Assembly: GCA_009774175.1 (NCBI GenBank)
Contig: VSNG01000036.1
Coordinates: 1 to 30,907, forward strand
Direction of reading: 5' to 3'
DNA from: Lachnospiraceae bacterium
GTDB taxonomy: Bacteria > Bacillota > Clostridia > Lachnospirales > Lachnospiraceae
DNA length: 30,907 bases
The notes beneath the pieces are model-generated. The model did no database searches, was not told where the DNA came from, and saw only the letters and a program-made list of their open reading frames with translations. How positions within the stretch are numbered: the stretch's first letter is position 1; every line of letters starts with the position of its first letter. Position numbers and translations under genes: made by a program. Positions 1 to 7,708 of the stretch are shown in pieces.

Positions 1-75
1 AAAGAGCCGAATGCGGAAAAGCCGCACGTTCGGTTCTGCGAGGGGTACGCCTTGCAAGGGGCGTATCTACTCAAC
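1..75 (+). mobile_element. Group II intron, 3' end (domains V and VI)
   Basis: Positions 3-37 fold as a group II intron domain V. A long lower helix (AGCCGAA against TTCGGTT, containing the catalytic AGC triad) is followed by a 2-nt CG bulge and a five-pair upper helix (TGCGG/CCGCA) with a short A-rich loop. Positions 42-68 form a domain VI hairpin (TACGCC/GGCGTA). An unpaired A at 69 lies 7 nt from the end CTACTCAAC, matching the branch-point spacing, and the intron ends in AC at about 75. The rest of the ribozyme and any reverse transcriptase/maturase lie upstream of the window. What follows is the 3' flanking exon. The upper loop is one base longer than the usual GNRA tetraloop. Confidence 0.87.
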
Positions 76-283
76 CCTGTCCGTGATTATTTTTAGGCGG
101 AGAAACTGGATGAAGCGGCTGTGATTCCCTAAACATTTGGGGCAAATGAGTCGATATACTATATGACAGGCGTATGTCCGACGAATCGGACAGGAAACGC
201 CGGTTTGCGGGTAATAAATACAGCAACTTACTATCTTATGGCAAACGGATTTGCCATATTGACAGCATCATGGAGGATAGAGT
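76..283. other. Gap between intron end and first gene; nested hairpins
   Basis: No gene is seen here. A nested hairpin lies at 169-201: outer GGCGT/ACGCC around inner GTCCGA-CGAA-TCGGAC at 176-191. A second hairpin, ATGGCAAA/TTTGCCAT, lies at 238-257. A TTGACA at 259-264 is only 20 nt before the first start codon and has no matching -10 box, so no promoter is called. GGAGGATAG at 272-280 is the ribosome binding site of the next gene. Confidence 0.5.
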
Positions 284-1153
284 ATGGGCATGGAAGTAGG
301 TACGAAGACAGACACGACTGCGGCTGATCCTTACAGACAGCGGACAAAGCAGGATATCAAAAACGAGTGCGCCGGTATTGCCGCGAGAGATACGGCGAAG
401 GCCATCAGAATTCAAAAGAGTAAATCGAAAAAGAAGAAAAAATTAAATTATAATTACAAAAAAATTTCAAAGCAGATCACCATGAACAATACTTCGTCAG
501 GGGCGCGCAGAGTTATTACGAAAGCCCGTGAGGAAGTGGTTTCTCTTCTGCGCAAACAGATGAGCGGTAAGTATGACGAGACCGATCTGCGTCACGCCAT
601 CATACATGCGCGAAAGATGGAGCGGATTGCCCGCAGGAAAAAGAAACATCTGGAAGAAGAGGAGAAGGCGGCCGCTACCGGCAAAGGTCTTGTTGAGGAG
701 GGAGCGGGTTCCAGTGAAGACGAACAGGTTAAAAAGCTTGAGGAAGATATGGAGAACCTGAACGAGGAGGAGCTGGAAAAATTGCAGGAGCTTCTGGAAA
801 AATATGAGGAGCTTATGCAGGAGATGGAAGCTACCGGAGGCGCCAATGACTTGATGAAGGAGTACATGGGCGCATCGGAGCAGGAGATGACGCCTGAGGA
901 AGTGAATAATCTTCGTAAAAAGCATCGTGCCGATGAGATGAAAGATATCGTTGAAGCGGATATGAAGTATTTAAAATCCATGTTTAATAAGCTGGAGCGG
1001 GAAAAGCAGGCGAGCGTGCAGGCAGCCATGCAGGAAGTCGCAAATCCTGCGGTATCTCTTGAGATTCAGGGTGTGGATATTCCGGTATCGGCACAGGCCG
1101 GGCAGTCGGCGGCGGAGCTGGTAGAGGGCGCGAACGTGGATGCAATGGTGTAG
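284..1153 (+). CDS. Unrecognised Lys/Glu-rich coiled-coil protein
   Basis: This 289-residue protein is not one I recognise. The ATG at 284 sits 3 nt after GGAGGATAG. Residues 1-75 are strongly basic, with a lysine cluster at about 45-53. Residues 75-125 are Arg/Lys-rich and probably helical. About 125-190 is a Glu/Leu-rich segment with heptad-like spacing, expected to form a coiled coil. The tail from about 235 is Ala/Val-rich. No signal peptide or membrane segment is visible, so it should be cytosolic. It lies immediately upstream of the traX-like gene, with the stop touching the next start region, so the two are probably co-transcribed. The basic head and acidic rod would suit nucleic-acid or protein scaffolding, but that is inference only. 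Confidence 0.75.
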   Translation: MGMEVGTKTDTTAADPYRQRTKQDIKNECAGIAARDTAKAIRIQKSKSKKKKKLNYNYKKISKQITMNNTSSGARRVITKAREEVVSLLRKQMSGKYDETDLRHAIIHARKMERIARRKKKHLEEEEKAAATGKGLVEEGAGSSEDEQVKKLEEDMENLNEEELEKLQELLEKYEELMQEMEATGGANDLMKEYMGASEQEMTPEEVNNLRKKHRADEMKDIVEADMKYLKSMFNKLEREKQASVQAAMQEVANPAVSLEIQGVDIPVSAQAGQSAAELVEGANVDAMV

Positions 1154-1159
1154 GTGACT

Positions 1160-1969
1160 ATGGATAAGTTACAACAAAACAGATATACTTTGACAGGCGC
1201 TGTGTTAAAAAACATCGCCTGTTTCACTATGTTGACAGATCATTTCTTTGCGATTCTGTTTTACAATTATATGAGGCTTCACCCGGTAAACGGTGCGTGG
1301 GACCCGCAGCTTGAAAAAGTCTACCGTATGGGGAGAGCTGTAGGAAGAATTTCTTTTATTCTCTTTGCCTATCTGATTGTGGAGGGGGTTATTTATACCG
1401 GAAGCAGGGGGCGGTATCTGCTGAGGCTTTTTTTATTTGCCCTGTTGTCGGAAATTCCTTTTGATCTGGCCTTTTCCGGAAAAGCAGTGGATTGGAGCGC
1501 CCAGAATATTTATTGGACACTGTTTCTTGGGGCACTTACATTAACTTTGTGGGAGCAGCTTGGGCGGTATCGCTGTGTCTGGCTTCGGGAATTGAGATGG
1601 GTAGTTGTGACAGGGGCCTGTATGGCAGCGTTCCAATTCGCCTTTGACTATCGGTTTATGGGGATTCTTCTGATCTTCGTTTTGTATCAGACCCATGGAA
1701 AACCGCCCGGAATTTCTCTTTGCGCGTCGGGAATTATCATGTTTTCCGGCACCTGGATGGCCAATCTGATCCGCTATGGGGACAGCTTTACGGCGGCGTA
1801 TCTGTTCCGTTTCTCTTTGCGGGAAATGTACGGCCTGTTCGCCTTTATTCCGATTTTTCTCTATAACGGGAAACGGGGGCGGCAGCTTCCGAAGCCCTTT
1901 TACTATGGATTTTATCCGGCACATCTGTTGCTGCTCTACGGTACTGCTAAAATAATCGGCGTTATGTAA
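1160..1969 (+). CDS. TraX family membrane protein
   Basis: A 269-residue polytopic membrane protein of the TraX family, named after the F-plasmid pilin N-acetylation protein and common as a chromosomal gene in Firmicutes. Its own substrate here is unknown. The N-terminal segment (LTGAVLKNIACFTMLTDHF, about 12-30) is the typical family opening. About seven or eight hydrophobic segments follow, with conserved-looking charged residues between them, as in SEIPFDLAF. The ATG at 1160 follows TAGGTGA; a GTG at 1154 in frame is the alternative. It starts within 10 nt of the previous stop and overlaps the 3' end of the minus-strand methyltransferase by 8 bp. Confidence 0.8.
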   Translation: MDKLQQNRYTLTGAVLKNIACFTMLTDHFFAILFYNYMRLHPVNGAWDPQLEKVYRMGRAVGRISFILFAYLIVEGVIYTGSRGRYLLRLFLFALLSEIPFDLAFSGKAVDWSAQNIYWTLFLGALTLTLWEQLGRYRCVWLRELRWVVVTGACMAAFQFAFDYRFMGILLIFVLYQTHGKPPGISLCASGIIMFSGTWMANLIRYGDSFTAAYLFRFSLREMYGLFAFIPIFLYNGKRGRQLPKPFYYGFYPAHLLLLYGTAKIIGVM

Positions 1970-2837
1970 ACCATCTGCCGGAAGCACCGCAGGGAAGGAC
2001 AAGACCGGTGGCAGAGACGGGAAGCCCGATTTCCGAGGATTCCACCCGGCCGCCGAAGCGGGGTGTAAGCGCCGTATGGATCATGTAAGTGAGCACTGCC
2101 GGCTGCAGCCCTGTGGTGTAGGAGTTGACGAGGAAAAACAGGGCGTTTTCGGATAGCAGCTGGGAGGCCAGTTCAATAAAGGGAAAGATATTGTCTTCCA
2201 GTTTCCAGATTTCGCCCTTGGGACCACGGCCGTAAGAAGGCGGATCCATGATGATGCCGTCGTAGGTATTGCCGCGCCGGATTTCCCGCTCCACGAACTT
2301 GACGCAGTCGTCTACCAGCCAGCGGATGGGCGCGTCGGCAAGGCCGGATGCGGCGGCGTTTTCCTTTGCCCAGGATACCATGCCTTTGGAGGCGTCCACG
2401 TGGGTGACGGCCGCGCCGGCGGATGCGGCGGCCAGCGTGGCGCCGCCGGTGTAGGCGAAGAGATTCAGAACCTTAAGGGGTCTGTCGGGATTTTTGGATT
2501 TCGCTTCCTTTATAATAGAAGAAAACCAGTCCCAGTTTACCGCCTGTTCGGGAAAAAGTCCGGTATGCTTGAAGCTGAAAGGCTTCAGTCGGAAAGTAAG
2601 CTTTCGGTAACGGATGCTCCATTCCTCCGGCAGATTAAAAAACTCCCATTCCCCGCCGCCTTTGGAGCTGCGGTGATAGTGTCCGTTTTTCTTTTTCCAG
2701 TGTTCGTTAGTCCCTGGCACATCCCATATGACCTGCGGGTCAGGGCGCACCAGATAAAAATCGCCCCAGCGTTCCAGTTTTTCTCCTTTGGAACAGTCTA
2801 TTACTTCATAATCCTTCCAGTTGTCTGCGATCCACAT
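1962..2837 (-). CDS. Class I SAM-dependent methyltransferase (RlmI/RlmK-like)
   Basis: This 291-residue protein has the Rossmann-fold methyltransferase domain of the COG1092 group, which includes rRNA methyltransferases such as RlmI. Motif I is VLNLFAYTGGAT (about 126-137 from this start), the acidic loop is HVDASKGM, and motif IV is DPPSYGRG. The exact substrate, probably rRNA, is inferred from the family. The N-terminal 115 residues are a beta-rich, substrate-side region without an obvious PUA domain. The ATG at 2837 is preceded by AGAGGAAACAGG; an in-frame TTG eight codons upstream is less likely. The gene is convergent with traX (8-bp overlap) and divergent from the surface protein gene. 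Confidence 0.87.
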   Translation of the reverse strand: MWIADNWKDYEVIDCSKGEKLERWGDFYLVRPDPQVIWDVPGTNEHWKKKNGHYHRSSKGGGEWEFFNLPEEWSIRYRKLTFRLKPFSFKHTGLFPEQAVNWDWFSSIIKEAKSKNPDRPLKVLNLFAYTGGATLAAASAGAAVTHVDASKGMVSWAKENAAASGLADAPIRWLVDDCVKFVEREIRRGNTYDGIIMDPPSYGRGPKGEIWKLEDNIFPFIELASQLLSENALFFLVNSYTTGLQPAVLTYMIHTALTPRFGGRVESSEIGLPVSATGLVLPCGASGRWFT

Positions 2838-2947
2838 TTCCTGTTTCCTCTTTTCTTTCAATAATAGAACGAAATAAGAATAGCATATTTTATTTATTAA
2901 ATCTACTAAACTTTCGGGGCCTGGGCGCGTTGTTCAAGGAAAGCGGC

Positions 2948-2976
2948 TTTACACATTTCCGTCAGTCAGCTATAAT
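2948..2976 (+). promoter_or_regulatory. Sigma-A promoter of the LRR surface protein gene
   Basis: TTTACA at 2948-2953 and a perfect TATAAT at 2971-2976 are separated by 17 bp. Transcription would begin near 2983, about 60 nt before the ATG at 3044. This rules out the in-frame TTG at 2930, which is upstream of the promoter. The leader pairs ATTCTG with CAGAAT around the weak ribosome binding site. Confidence 0.8.
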
Positions 2977-3043
2977 AAAATGGAAAACAGGCTGTGAGAA
3001 GTCGCATTCTGAGCATAAGAAGGCCTGCAAAGAGGGCAGAATC

Positions 3044-5182
3044 ATGGGGAAGAACAGAGGACAAAGAAAATACGGGCGGCTGCGGGCCGCATTATACAGG
3101 AAGGCGGCGGTGGGGCTGGGCATTGTTTTGCTGGCGGGGCAGATGGAGGTTTCGGCCTATGCCACGGAAAATCCTGAAATTTCGGAAAGTACAGCGGACA
3201 ATATATTTATAGAAGGAGCAGATAAAGATTCCGGGACGGGTGACAGTCCTGCGGCGGATCAGGAGGGGACGGGCGTAACACCCGGGGATTCGCAGGAACA
3301 GCAGCCCGGGACAGAAAACACAGGAGGGTCTTCCAACGGTGCAGGTACAGGAGGAGACGAAAGCGATTCGGATATCAATGACGATGGCAGTGATTCAGAC
3401 ATAAAAAGTGATGAACAGCCGGAAGGGGAAATACCGGCAGAAGAAAATGCGGAAGGGACAGGACAGGGCCTGCCAGAAGAAGAGCCTGATACATTATTGC
3501 CATTGCCGGATACAGCGGTGGACGGGATGAATCAAATGCCCGTACCTGCTGGAGCAGAAGAGGAGACAGCCGGTCAGGAGGTATCAAATACGGCTTTAAC
3601 GACGCCGAAGGATATATTACAGCAGGGAGAATCGTTCACCATTAACCAGTTGACCTATGAATATTACGCGGTAAGAGTGGATCAGGATCAGAATCCGCTT
3701 GCATATCTTGTGAAAGTGGGGGCGGCGGATCAAAATATAAGCGGCAGACTGGAGATTCCCGAACGGGTGGAATATGACGGGCAGGAGTATGAAGTTGTGC
3801 AGATTTCAAGGAAGGGTTTTGAAAAATGCACCGAACTGACGGAGGTGCAGATACCGGAAACTGTCCTGGAAATAGGAGAAGGCGCATTTGACAGGTGTAC
3901 CGGGTTAAAAAGCGTTAATATACCGACACGTGTGAAAAAAATTGAAACGTACACTTTTTTTGGGTGTGAGAATCTGGAGCGAATAGAAGTGCCGGGCAGC
4001 GTTACTGTTATTATGAACGCGGCATTTTTTCAATGCAGCAGTCTAAAAGAGGTCAGACTGTCGGAGGGACTTACGAAAATTGACGGACAGGCTTTTCAGG
4101 GATGTTGTGATTTAGAGTATATTAATATACCCAATAGCGTCAAAAGCTTAGGCTATGGAAGTACGTTTTCTGAATGCAGTGTGCTGAAAAGCATTTTTAT
4201 ACCCGTTGGAATACAAAGCATAGAGCGGGGTACTTTTTCACATTGCTCAAATTTATCACAGCTGGAAATTGCAGTGATGGTGACGGAGGAGGATGGCGGC
4301 AGAAAGGCAACGCCCGTTTCACTGCCTGATCCTAGTAGTGTGTTTGACAGATACAATGGTGCGGCGGAGCGCACTCTGATTTTTTTGAAGGCGGATGGAT
4401 CGGACAGACTGACAGGTGAGGATCTGAATGCTGCCATAACGGCCTACAGGAGCGTGGACGACGGAAACAGAAGCGACGATCTGTGGTACGGATGGAAGCT
4501 CCCGGCAATGGAGGGCGGCACAGGCGGGGAGAACCAGCCGGGAACTGGGGATACTTCCGGAGACAGGCTTCCCGGTGACGGAACTGGCGACAGTGGTGCA
4601 GACAGTACGGACGGCGGAAATGATGACAGTGATACGGACGGCGGAAATGATGACAGTGATACGGACGGCGGAAATGATGACAGTGATACGGACGGCGGAA
4701 ACGGCGGCGGTGAGGATGGCGGAAGCGACGTTAATGGAAACGACGGCGCGGACTATGCGGATGGTGAGGTCTCTCCCGCCGCAGAGATAACCGTCGATAT
4801 TGCGAGCAAAGGCGCAGTGCCTGAGATTTTCGAACAGGAAGCCGTCGGAATGGAAACAGAAAACATGGTGAAGGAAGGACAGGCGAAAGAACCCAAAACA
4901 GGCGACGCCTCCTATATCGAGGTTTATGCCACGCTTGCCATGATCGCCGGCCTGACATGGCTGCTTCTCTGCTTTATGGAAGAAAGACGGGGCATGTCCG
5001 TGCGTGAGAAAGAAGTCTTTGTGGCGGCCTTTATCCGCTGGGCAAAGAAGGGCGGCATATTCAGAAAATGCTGTGCGTTTGCAGCAATTTTCTGCATTCT
5101 TGTATATTATCATGGGATTGGCAGGAGAAACTTCGCCGCGGCTGAAAACAGGATGATTACCCGACGTGGAAAAGAAGCCTGA
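3044..5182 (+). CDS. BspA-type leucine-rich-repeat cell-surface protein with sorting motif
   Basis: This 712-residue secreted protein opens with a basic n-region and hydrophobic core (AVGLGIVLLAGQM) ending near SAYA, a signal peptide. Residues of about 45-190 are an acidic Gly/Asp/Glu linker. About six or seven BspA-type LRR repeats (LRR_5) follow at 255-410, with recurring F..C..L..V.IP patterns. A second acidic linker holds three exact 9-residue DTDGGNDDS-like repeats (520-550). A sortase-type motif, EPKTGD at 616-621, precedes a membrane segment (AMIAGLTWLLLCF) and a basic stop. Unusually, about 60 more residues follow, with a second hydrophobic stretch (CCAFAAIFCILVYY). Family members are surface adhesin-like proteins; the ligand is unknown. 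The start was chosen from the promoter position and signal peptide. Confidence 0.85.
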   Translation: MGKNRGQRKYGRLRAALYRKAAVGLGIVLLAGQMEVSAYATENPEISESTADNIFIEGADKDSGTGDSPAADQEGTGVTPGDSQEQQPGTENTGGSSNGAGTGGDESDSDINDDGSDSDIKSDEQPEGEIPAEENAEGTGQGLPEEEPDTLLPLPDTAVDGMNQMPVPAGAEEETAGQEVSNTALTTPKDILQQGESFTINQLTYEYYAVRVDQDQNPLAYLVKVGAADQNISGRLEIPERVEYDGQEYEVVQISRKGFEKCTELTEVQIPETVLEIGEGAFDRCTGLKSVNIPTRVKKIETYTFFGCENLERIEVPGSVTVIMNAAFFQCSSLKEVRLSEGLTKIDGQAFQGCCDLEYINIPNSVKSLGYGSTFSECSVLKSIFIPVGIQSIERGTFSHCSNLSQLEIAVMVTEEDGGRKATPVSLPDPSSVFDRYNGAAERTLIFLKADGSDRLTGEDLNAAITAYRSVDDGNRSDDLWYGWKLPAMEGGTGGENQPGTGDTSGDRLPGDGTGDSGADSTDGGNDDSDTDGGNDDSDTDGGNDDSDTDGGNGGGEDGGSDVNGNDGADYADGEVSPAAEITVDIASKGAVPEIFEQEAVGMETENMVKEGQAKEPKTGDASYIEVYATLAMIAGLTWLLLCFMEERRGMSVREKEVFVAAFIRWAKKGGIFRKCCAFAAIFCILVYYHGIGRRNFAAAENRMITRRGKEA
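4607..4701 (+). repeat. 27-bp in-frame tandem repeat, three full copies plus part
   Basis: Identical 27-bp units lie at 4607-4633, 4634-4660 and 4661-4687, with a partial fourth to about 4701. Each encodes nine residues rich in Asp, Gly and Asn within the stalk of the surface protein. Copies are identical at the nucleotide level, which suggests recent expansion and a region prone to copy-number change. Confidence 0.93.
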
Positions 5183-5194
5183 TATGGCGTATGA

Positions 5195-5228
5195 ATACGC
5201 TGCGCTGTTAAAAAACGGCGCAGTGTAT
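5195..5228 (+). terminator. Hairpin after the surface protein gene, possible terminator
   Basis: Eleven pairs (ATACGCTGCGC against GCGCAGTGTAT, one G-T pair) enclose a 12-nt A-rich loop. It begins 12 nt after the stop codon. The tail TGAATTTTATAC is only moderately T-rich, so termination may be partial. Confidence 0.55.
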
Positions 5229-5280
5229 TGAATTTTATACAATCTGAACGGTATTTTATCAATTTTAGCGAAAAAAACGC

Positions 5281-5309
5281 TTGCAATTCCCCAAAACTTC
5301 ATTTATACT
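5281..5309 (+). promoter_or_regulatory. Main promoter of the S10 ribosomal operon
   Basis: TTGCAA at 5281-5286 and TATACT at 5304-5309 are 17 bp apart. An AT-rich stretch lies immediately upstream. Transcription would start near 5316, leaving a leader of about 240 nt before rpsJ. Confidence 0.8.
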
Positions 5310-5324
5310 AATTTGTGCTGTGGC

Positions 5325-5553
5325 ATGATAGCTGTGAAGCGTGAGGTTGCTGCCCGCGTGGCAGGTTTTCCGTGGAGCGAATGTCAAGTTAGGAAACTGA
5401 CGACAAGTCACTGTACAGACAAAATGTCCGGTCAGCCGGAAACGACGTGTTAGTGATTCGATGCGTAAGCGTTTAGGACACACACGGGAGAGTGTACAGT
5501 CACCGCTTGTCGTACTTAAGCTTTAAAAGTGCGAAAAGGAGGCGACTTTTTTT
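5325..5553 (+). ncRNA. Structured 5' leader of the S10 operon, candidate autoregulatory element
   Basis: The leader has a long-range helix: CGACAAG (5401-5407) pairs with CTTGTCG (5506-5512), and ACTGTACA (5410-5417) with TGTACAGT (5493-5500). Inside it are a TCCGG-TCAG-CCGGA hairpin (5426-5439) and a CGTGT/ACACG helix. Upstream lies a GTCAAGTT/AACTGAC hairpin at about 5383-5401. At the 3' end AAAAGT (5525-5530) and ACTTTT (5545-5550) bracket the AAAGGAGG ribosome binding site. S10 operons are autoregulated by L4 in Escherichia coli; whether this leader binds a ribosomal protein is inference. Confidence 0.6.
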
Positions 5554-5871
5554 ATGGCAAGTCAAGTAATGAGAATCACCCTGAAAGCCTATGACCATCA
5601 GCTGGTGGATGCATCGGCAAAGAAAATCATCGAAACTGTTAAGAAAAACGGATCGCAGGTGAGCGGCCCCGTACCCCTTCCTACCAAGAAGGAAGTGATC
5701 ACGATTCTTCGTGCGGTTCACAAGTACAAGGATTCCAGAGAACAGTTCGAGCAGAGGACTCATAAGAGACTCATTGATATTATCACCCCTACCCCCAAGA
5801 CGGTAGACGCGCTCCAGAGACTGGAGATGCCGGCAGGTGTTTATATCGACATTAAGATGAAGAACAAATAA
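5554..5871 (+). CDS. rpsJ: 30S ribosomal protein S10 (NusE)
   Basis: This 105-residue protein matches S10 throughout, including the GPVPLPTKKE and HKRLIDIITPTPKTVDAL segments. It sits in the 30S head and, as NusE, links the ribosome to the antitermination complex. The ATG follows AAAGGAGG and a run of seven T residues, in the stem-loop described for the leader. First gene of the operon; 68 nt separate it from rplC. Confidence 0.98.
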   Translation: MASQVMRITLKAYDHQLVDASAKKIIETVKKNGSQVSGPVPLPTKKEVITILRAVHKYKDSREQFEQRTHKRLIDIITPTPKTVDALQRLEMPAGVYIDIKMKNK

Positions 5872-5939
5872 AACCCCTACTAGAAAGATTCGAAGTAAAT
5901 TGTTTCGAATCCGCTGTAGAACAACAGGAGGTAAAGGAA

Positions 5940-6629
5940 ATGAAAAAGGCAATTTTGGCAACAAAAGTCGGAATGACTCAGATTTTCGACGAAGACGGCA
6001 CATTAACACCGGTTACCGTGCTTCAGGCAGGTCCCTGTGCAGTGACACAGATCAAGACTGTGGAGAATGACGGCTACAGTGCAGTGCAGGTTGGCTTTGT
6101 TGATAAGAAGGAAAAGATCGTCAACAAGGACAAGGGCGGCAGAAAGGAAGTGATTCACCGCCATGGCGTGAACAAGGCGCAGAAGGGTCACTTTGAAAAG
6201 GCAGGCGTTTCCTGCAAGAGATTTATCAGAGAGTTTAAGTTTGATAACGCGGACGAGTATACGCTCGGCGGCGAGATTAAAGCGGATATCTTTGAGGCTG
6301 GCGACAGAGTGGACGCGACGGCGATCTCCAAAGGTAAGGGATTCCAGGGCGCGATCAAGAGACACGGCCAGCACAGAGGACCTATGACACACGGTTCCAA
6401 ATTCCATCGCCATCAGGGTTCCAACGGCGCCTGCTCTTCCCCCAGCAAGGTATTTAAGGGCAAGGGTATGCCGGGACACATGGGTTGTGTCAGAGTTACG
6501 GTACAGAATCTTACGGTAGTGAGAGTCGACGCAGACAAGAACCTCATTCTGGTAAAGGGCGCGGTGCCCGGCCCCAGGAAAGCCTTAGTAACTATCAAAG
6601 AGACGACTAAGGTTGATGCGGCGAAATAG
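5940..6629 (+). CDS. rplC: 50S ribosomal protein L3
   Basis: A 229-residue L3. The N-terminal MKKAILATKVGMTQIF and the long loop around HGQHRGPMTHGSKFHRHQGSNG, which reaches the peptidyl-transferase centre, are typical. The protein is slightly longer than E. coli L3 because of the C-terminal extension. The ATG at 5940 follows AGGAGGTAAAGGAA. Second gene of the operon. Confidence 0.98.
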   Translation: MKKAILATKVGMTQIFDEDGTLTPVTVLQAGPCAVTQIKTVENDGYSAVQVGFVDKKEKIVNKDKGGRKEVIHRHGVNKAQKGHFEKAGVSCKRFIREFKFDNADEYTLGGEIKADIFEAGDRVDATAISKGKGFQGAIKRHGQHRGPMTHGSKFHRHQGSNGACSSPSKVFKGKGMPGHMGCVRVTVQNLTVVRVDADKNLILVKGAVPGPRKALVTIKETTKVDAAK

Positions 6630-6663
6630 TGGTTAAGCCACAGATGAAAGGAGGACCATTCAG

Positions 6664-7284
6664 ATGGCAAACGTATCTGTTTATAATATGGAAGGAAAAG
6701 AAGTCGGCAAGATGGACTTGAATGATGCGGTGTTTGGTGTCGAGATTAACGAACACCTTGTGCACATGGCAGTTGTTCAGAACCTTGCCAATAAGCGTCA
6801 GGGCACGCAGAAGGCAAAGACCCGCTCCGAGGTAAGGGGCGGCGGCAGAAAGCCTTGGAGACAGAAGGGAACGGGTCATGCGAGACAGGGCTCGACCAGA
6901 GCGCCTCAGTGGAAGGGCGGCGGCGTTGTGTTTGCTCCCGTGCCGAGAGATTACTCCTTCAAGTTAAACAAAAAGGAAAAGAGAGCGGCTCTCAAGTCTG
7001 TATTGACAAGCAGAGTACAGGATAACAAGCTGATCGTTCTTGACGAGCTGAAATTTGATGAGATTAAGACGAAAGAGTTCAAGAAGGTTATGGACAACTT
7101 GAATGTTGGCAAGGCGATGGTGGTGATCGGTGGACAGGATGAGAACGTAATTCTTTCCGCGAGGAATCTTCCCACAGTCAACACGGCGGTTGCGGAAAAT
7201 ATCAATGTATATGACATTCTGAAGGGTGATACGCTGGTGCTCACCAAGGATGCGGTAGCTAAGATCGAGGAGGTGTTTGCATAA
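6664..7284 (+). CDS. rplD: 50S ribosomal protein L4
   Basis: A 206-residue L4, carrying the tunnel-lining basic loop (GGGRKPWRQKGTGHARQG at about 59-76). In E. coli, L4 represses its own S10 operon through the leader RNA, so it is the first candidate ligand for the structured leader here. ATG after AAAGGAGGACC. Its stop overlaps the rplW start by 1 nt (TAATG), indicating translational coupling. Confidence 0.98.
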   Translation: MANVSVYNMEGKEVGKMDLNDAVFGVEINEHLVHMAVVQNLANKRQGTQKAKTRSEVRGGGRKPWRQKGTGHARQGSTRAPQWKGGGVVFAPVPRDYSFKLNKKEKRAALKSVLTSRVQDNKLIVLDELKFDEIKTKEFKKVMDNLNVGKAMVVIGGQDENVILSARNLPTVNTAVAENINVYDILKGDTLVLTKDAVAKIEEVFA

Positions 7285-7583
7285 TGGCAGCGATTCAGTA
7301 TTATGATGTGATCCTCAAGCCTGTGATCACCGAGAAGAGTATGGCGGGTATGAGCGAGAAAAAGTATACTTTTTTGGTTCACCCCGAAGCGAACAAGACA
7401 CAGATTAAGGAAGCTGTGGAGAAGATGTTCGAGGGTGCGAAGGTTGCAAGAGTCAACACCATGAATCAGGTTGGCAAGACCAAGAGACGCGGCATGGTGT
7501 ACGGCAAGACCGCCAAGACCAAGAAGGCGATCGTGCAGTTGACAGAGGACAGCAAGGATATTGAGATCTTTGCAGGACTTTGA
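7284..7583 (+). CDS. rplW: 50S ribosomal protein L23
   Basis: A 99-residue L23, recognised from DVILKPVITEKS near the start and the KRRGMVYGK segment. L23 lines the tunnel exit and is the docking point for trigger factor and SRP. It starts in the TAATG overlap with rplD. A 125-nt structured gap separates it from rplB. Confidence 0.98.
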   Translation: MAAIQYYDVILKPVITEKSMAGMSEKKYTFLVHPEANKTQIKEAVEKMFEGAKVARVNTMNQVGKTKRRGMVYGKTAKTKKAIVQLTEDSKDIEIFAGL

Positions 7584-7590
7584 AAACAAG

Positions 7591-7680
7591 ACAAAGAGTT
7601 ATTCTATGGCGATAAAAAAATCGCCTGAGAACAACTACAGCTTTGTCTGAGAGAATCGCTTGCGATTCTCTGCGGTATAT
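7591..7680 (+). repeat. Two-hairpin intergenic element, rplW-rplB gap
   Basis: ACAAAG (7591-7596) and CTTTGT (7641-7646) close a branched hairpin containing GGCGAT/ATCGCC. A second perfect hairpin follows: GAGAATCGC at 7651-7659 against GCGATTCTC at 7662-7670. The tail TGCGGTATATGAAAG only partly resembles the tail shared by the elements at 12348, 12833 and 20574. Confidence 0.65.
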
Positions 7681-7708
7681 GAAAGTATTTAGAAAAGGAG
7701 AAAAGATC

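Noticed and set aside
259..264. TTGACA as promoter of the first gene
   Set aside because: It lies 20 nt from the start codon with no -10 box in between.
4607..4701. CRISPR-like array
   Set aside because: The units are contiguous and in-frame without spacers; a coding tandem repeat.
4319..5302. Long minus-strand open frame opposite the LRR surface protein
   Set aside because: A shadow produced by the high-GC repeats; repetitive ITVIISAVR-type protein and no start signals.
5461..5526. 21-codon basic leader peptide frame in the S10 leader
   Set aside because: No ribosome binding site and it overlaps the long-range helix; a chance frame is likelier than a regulatory peptide.
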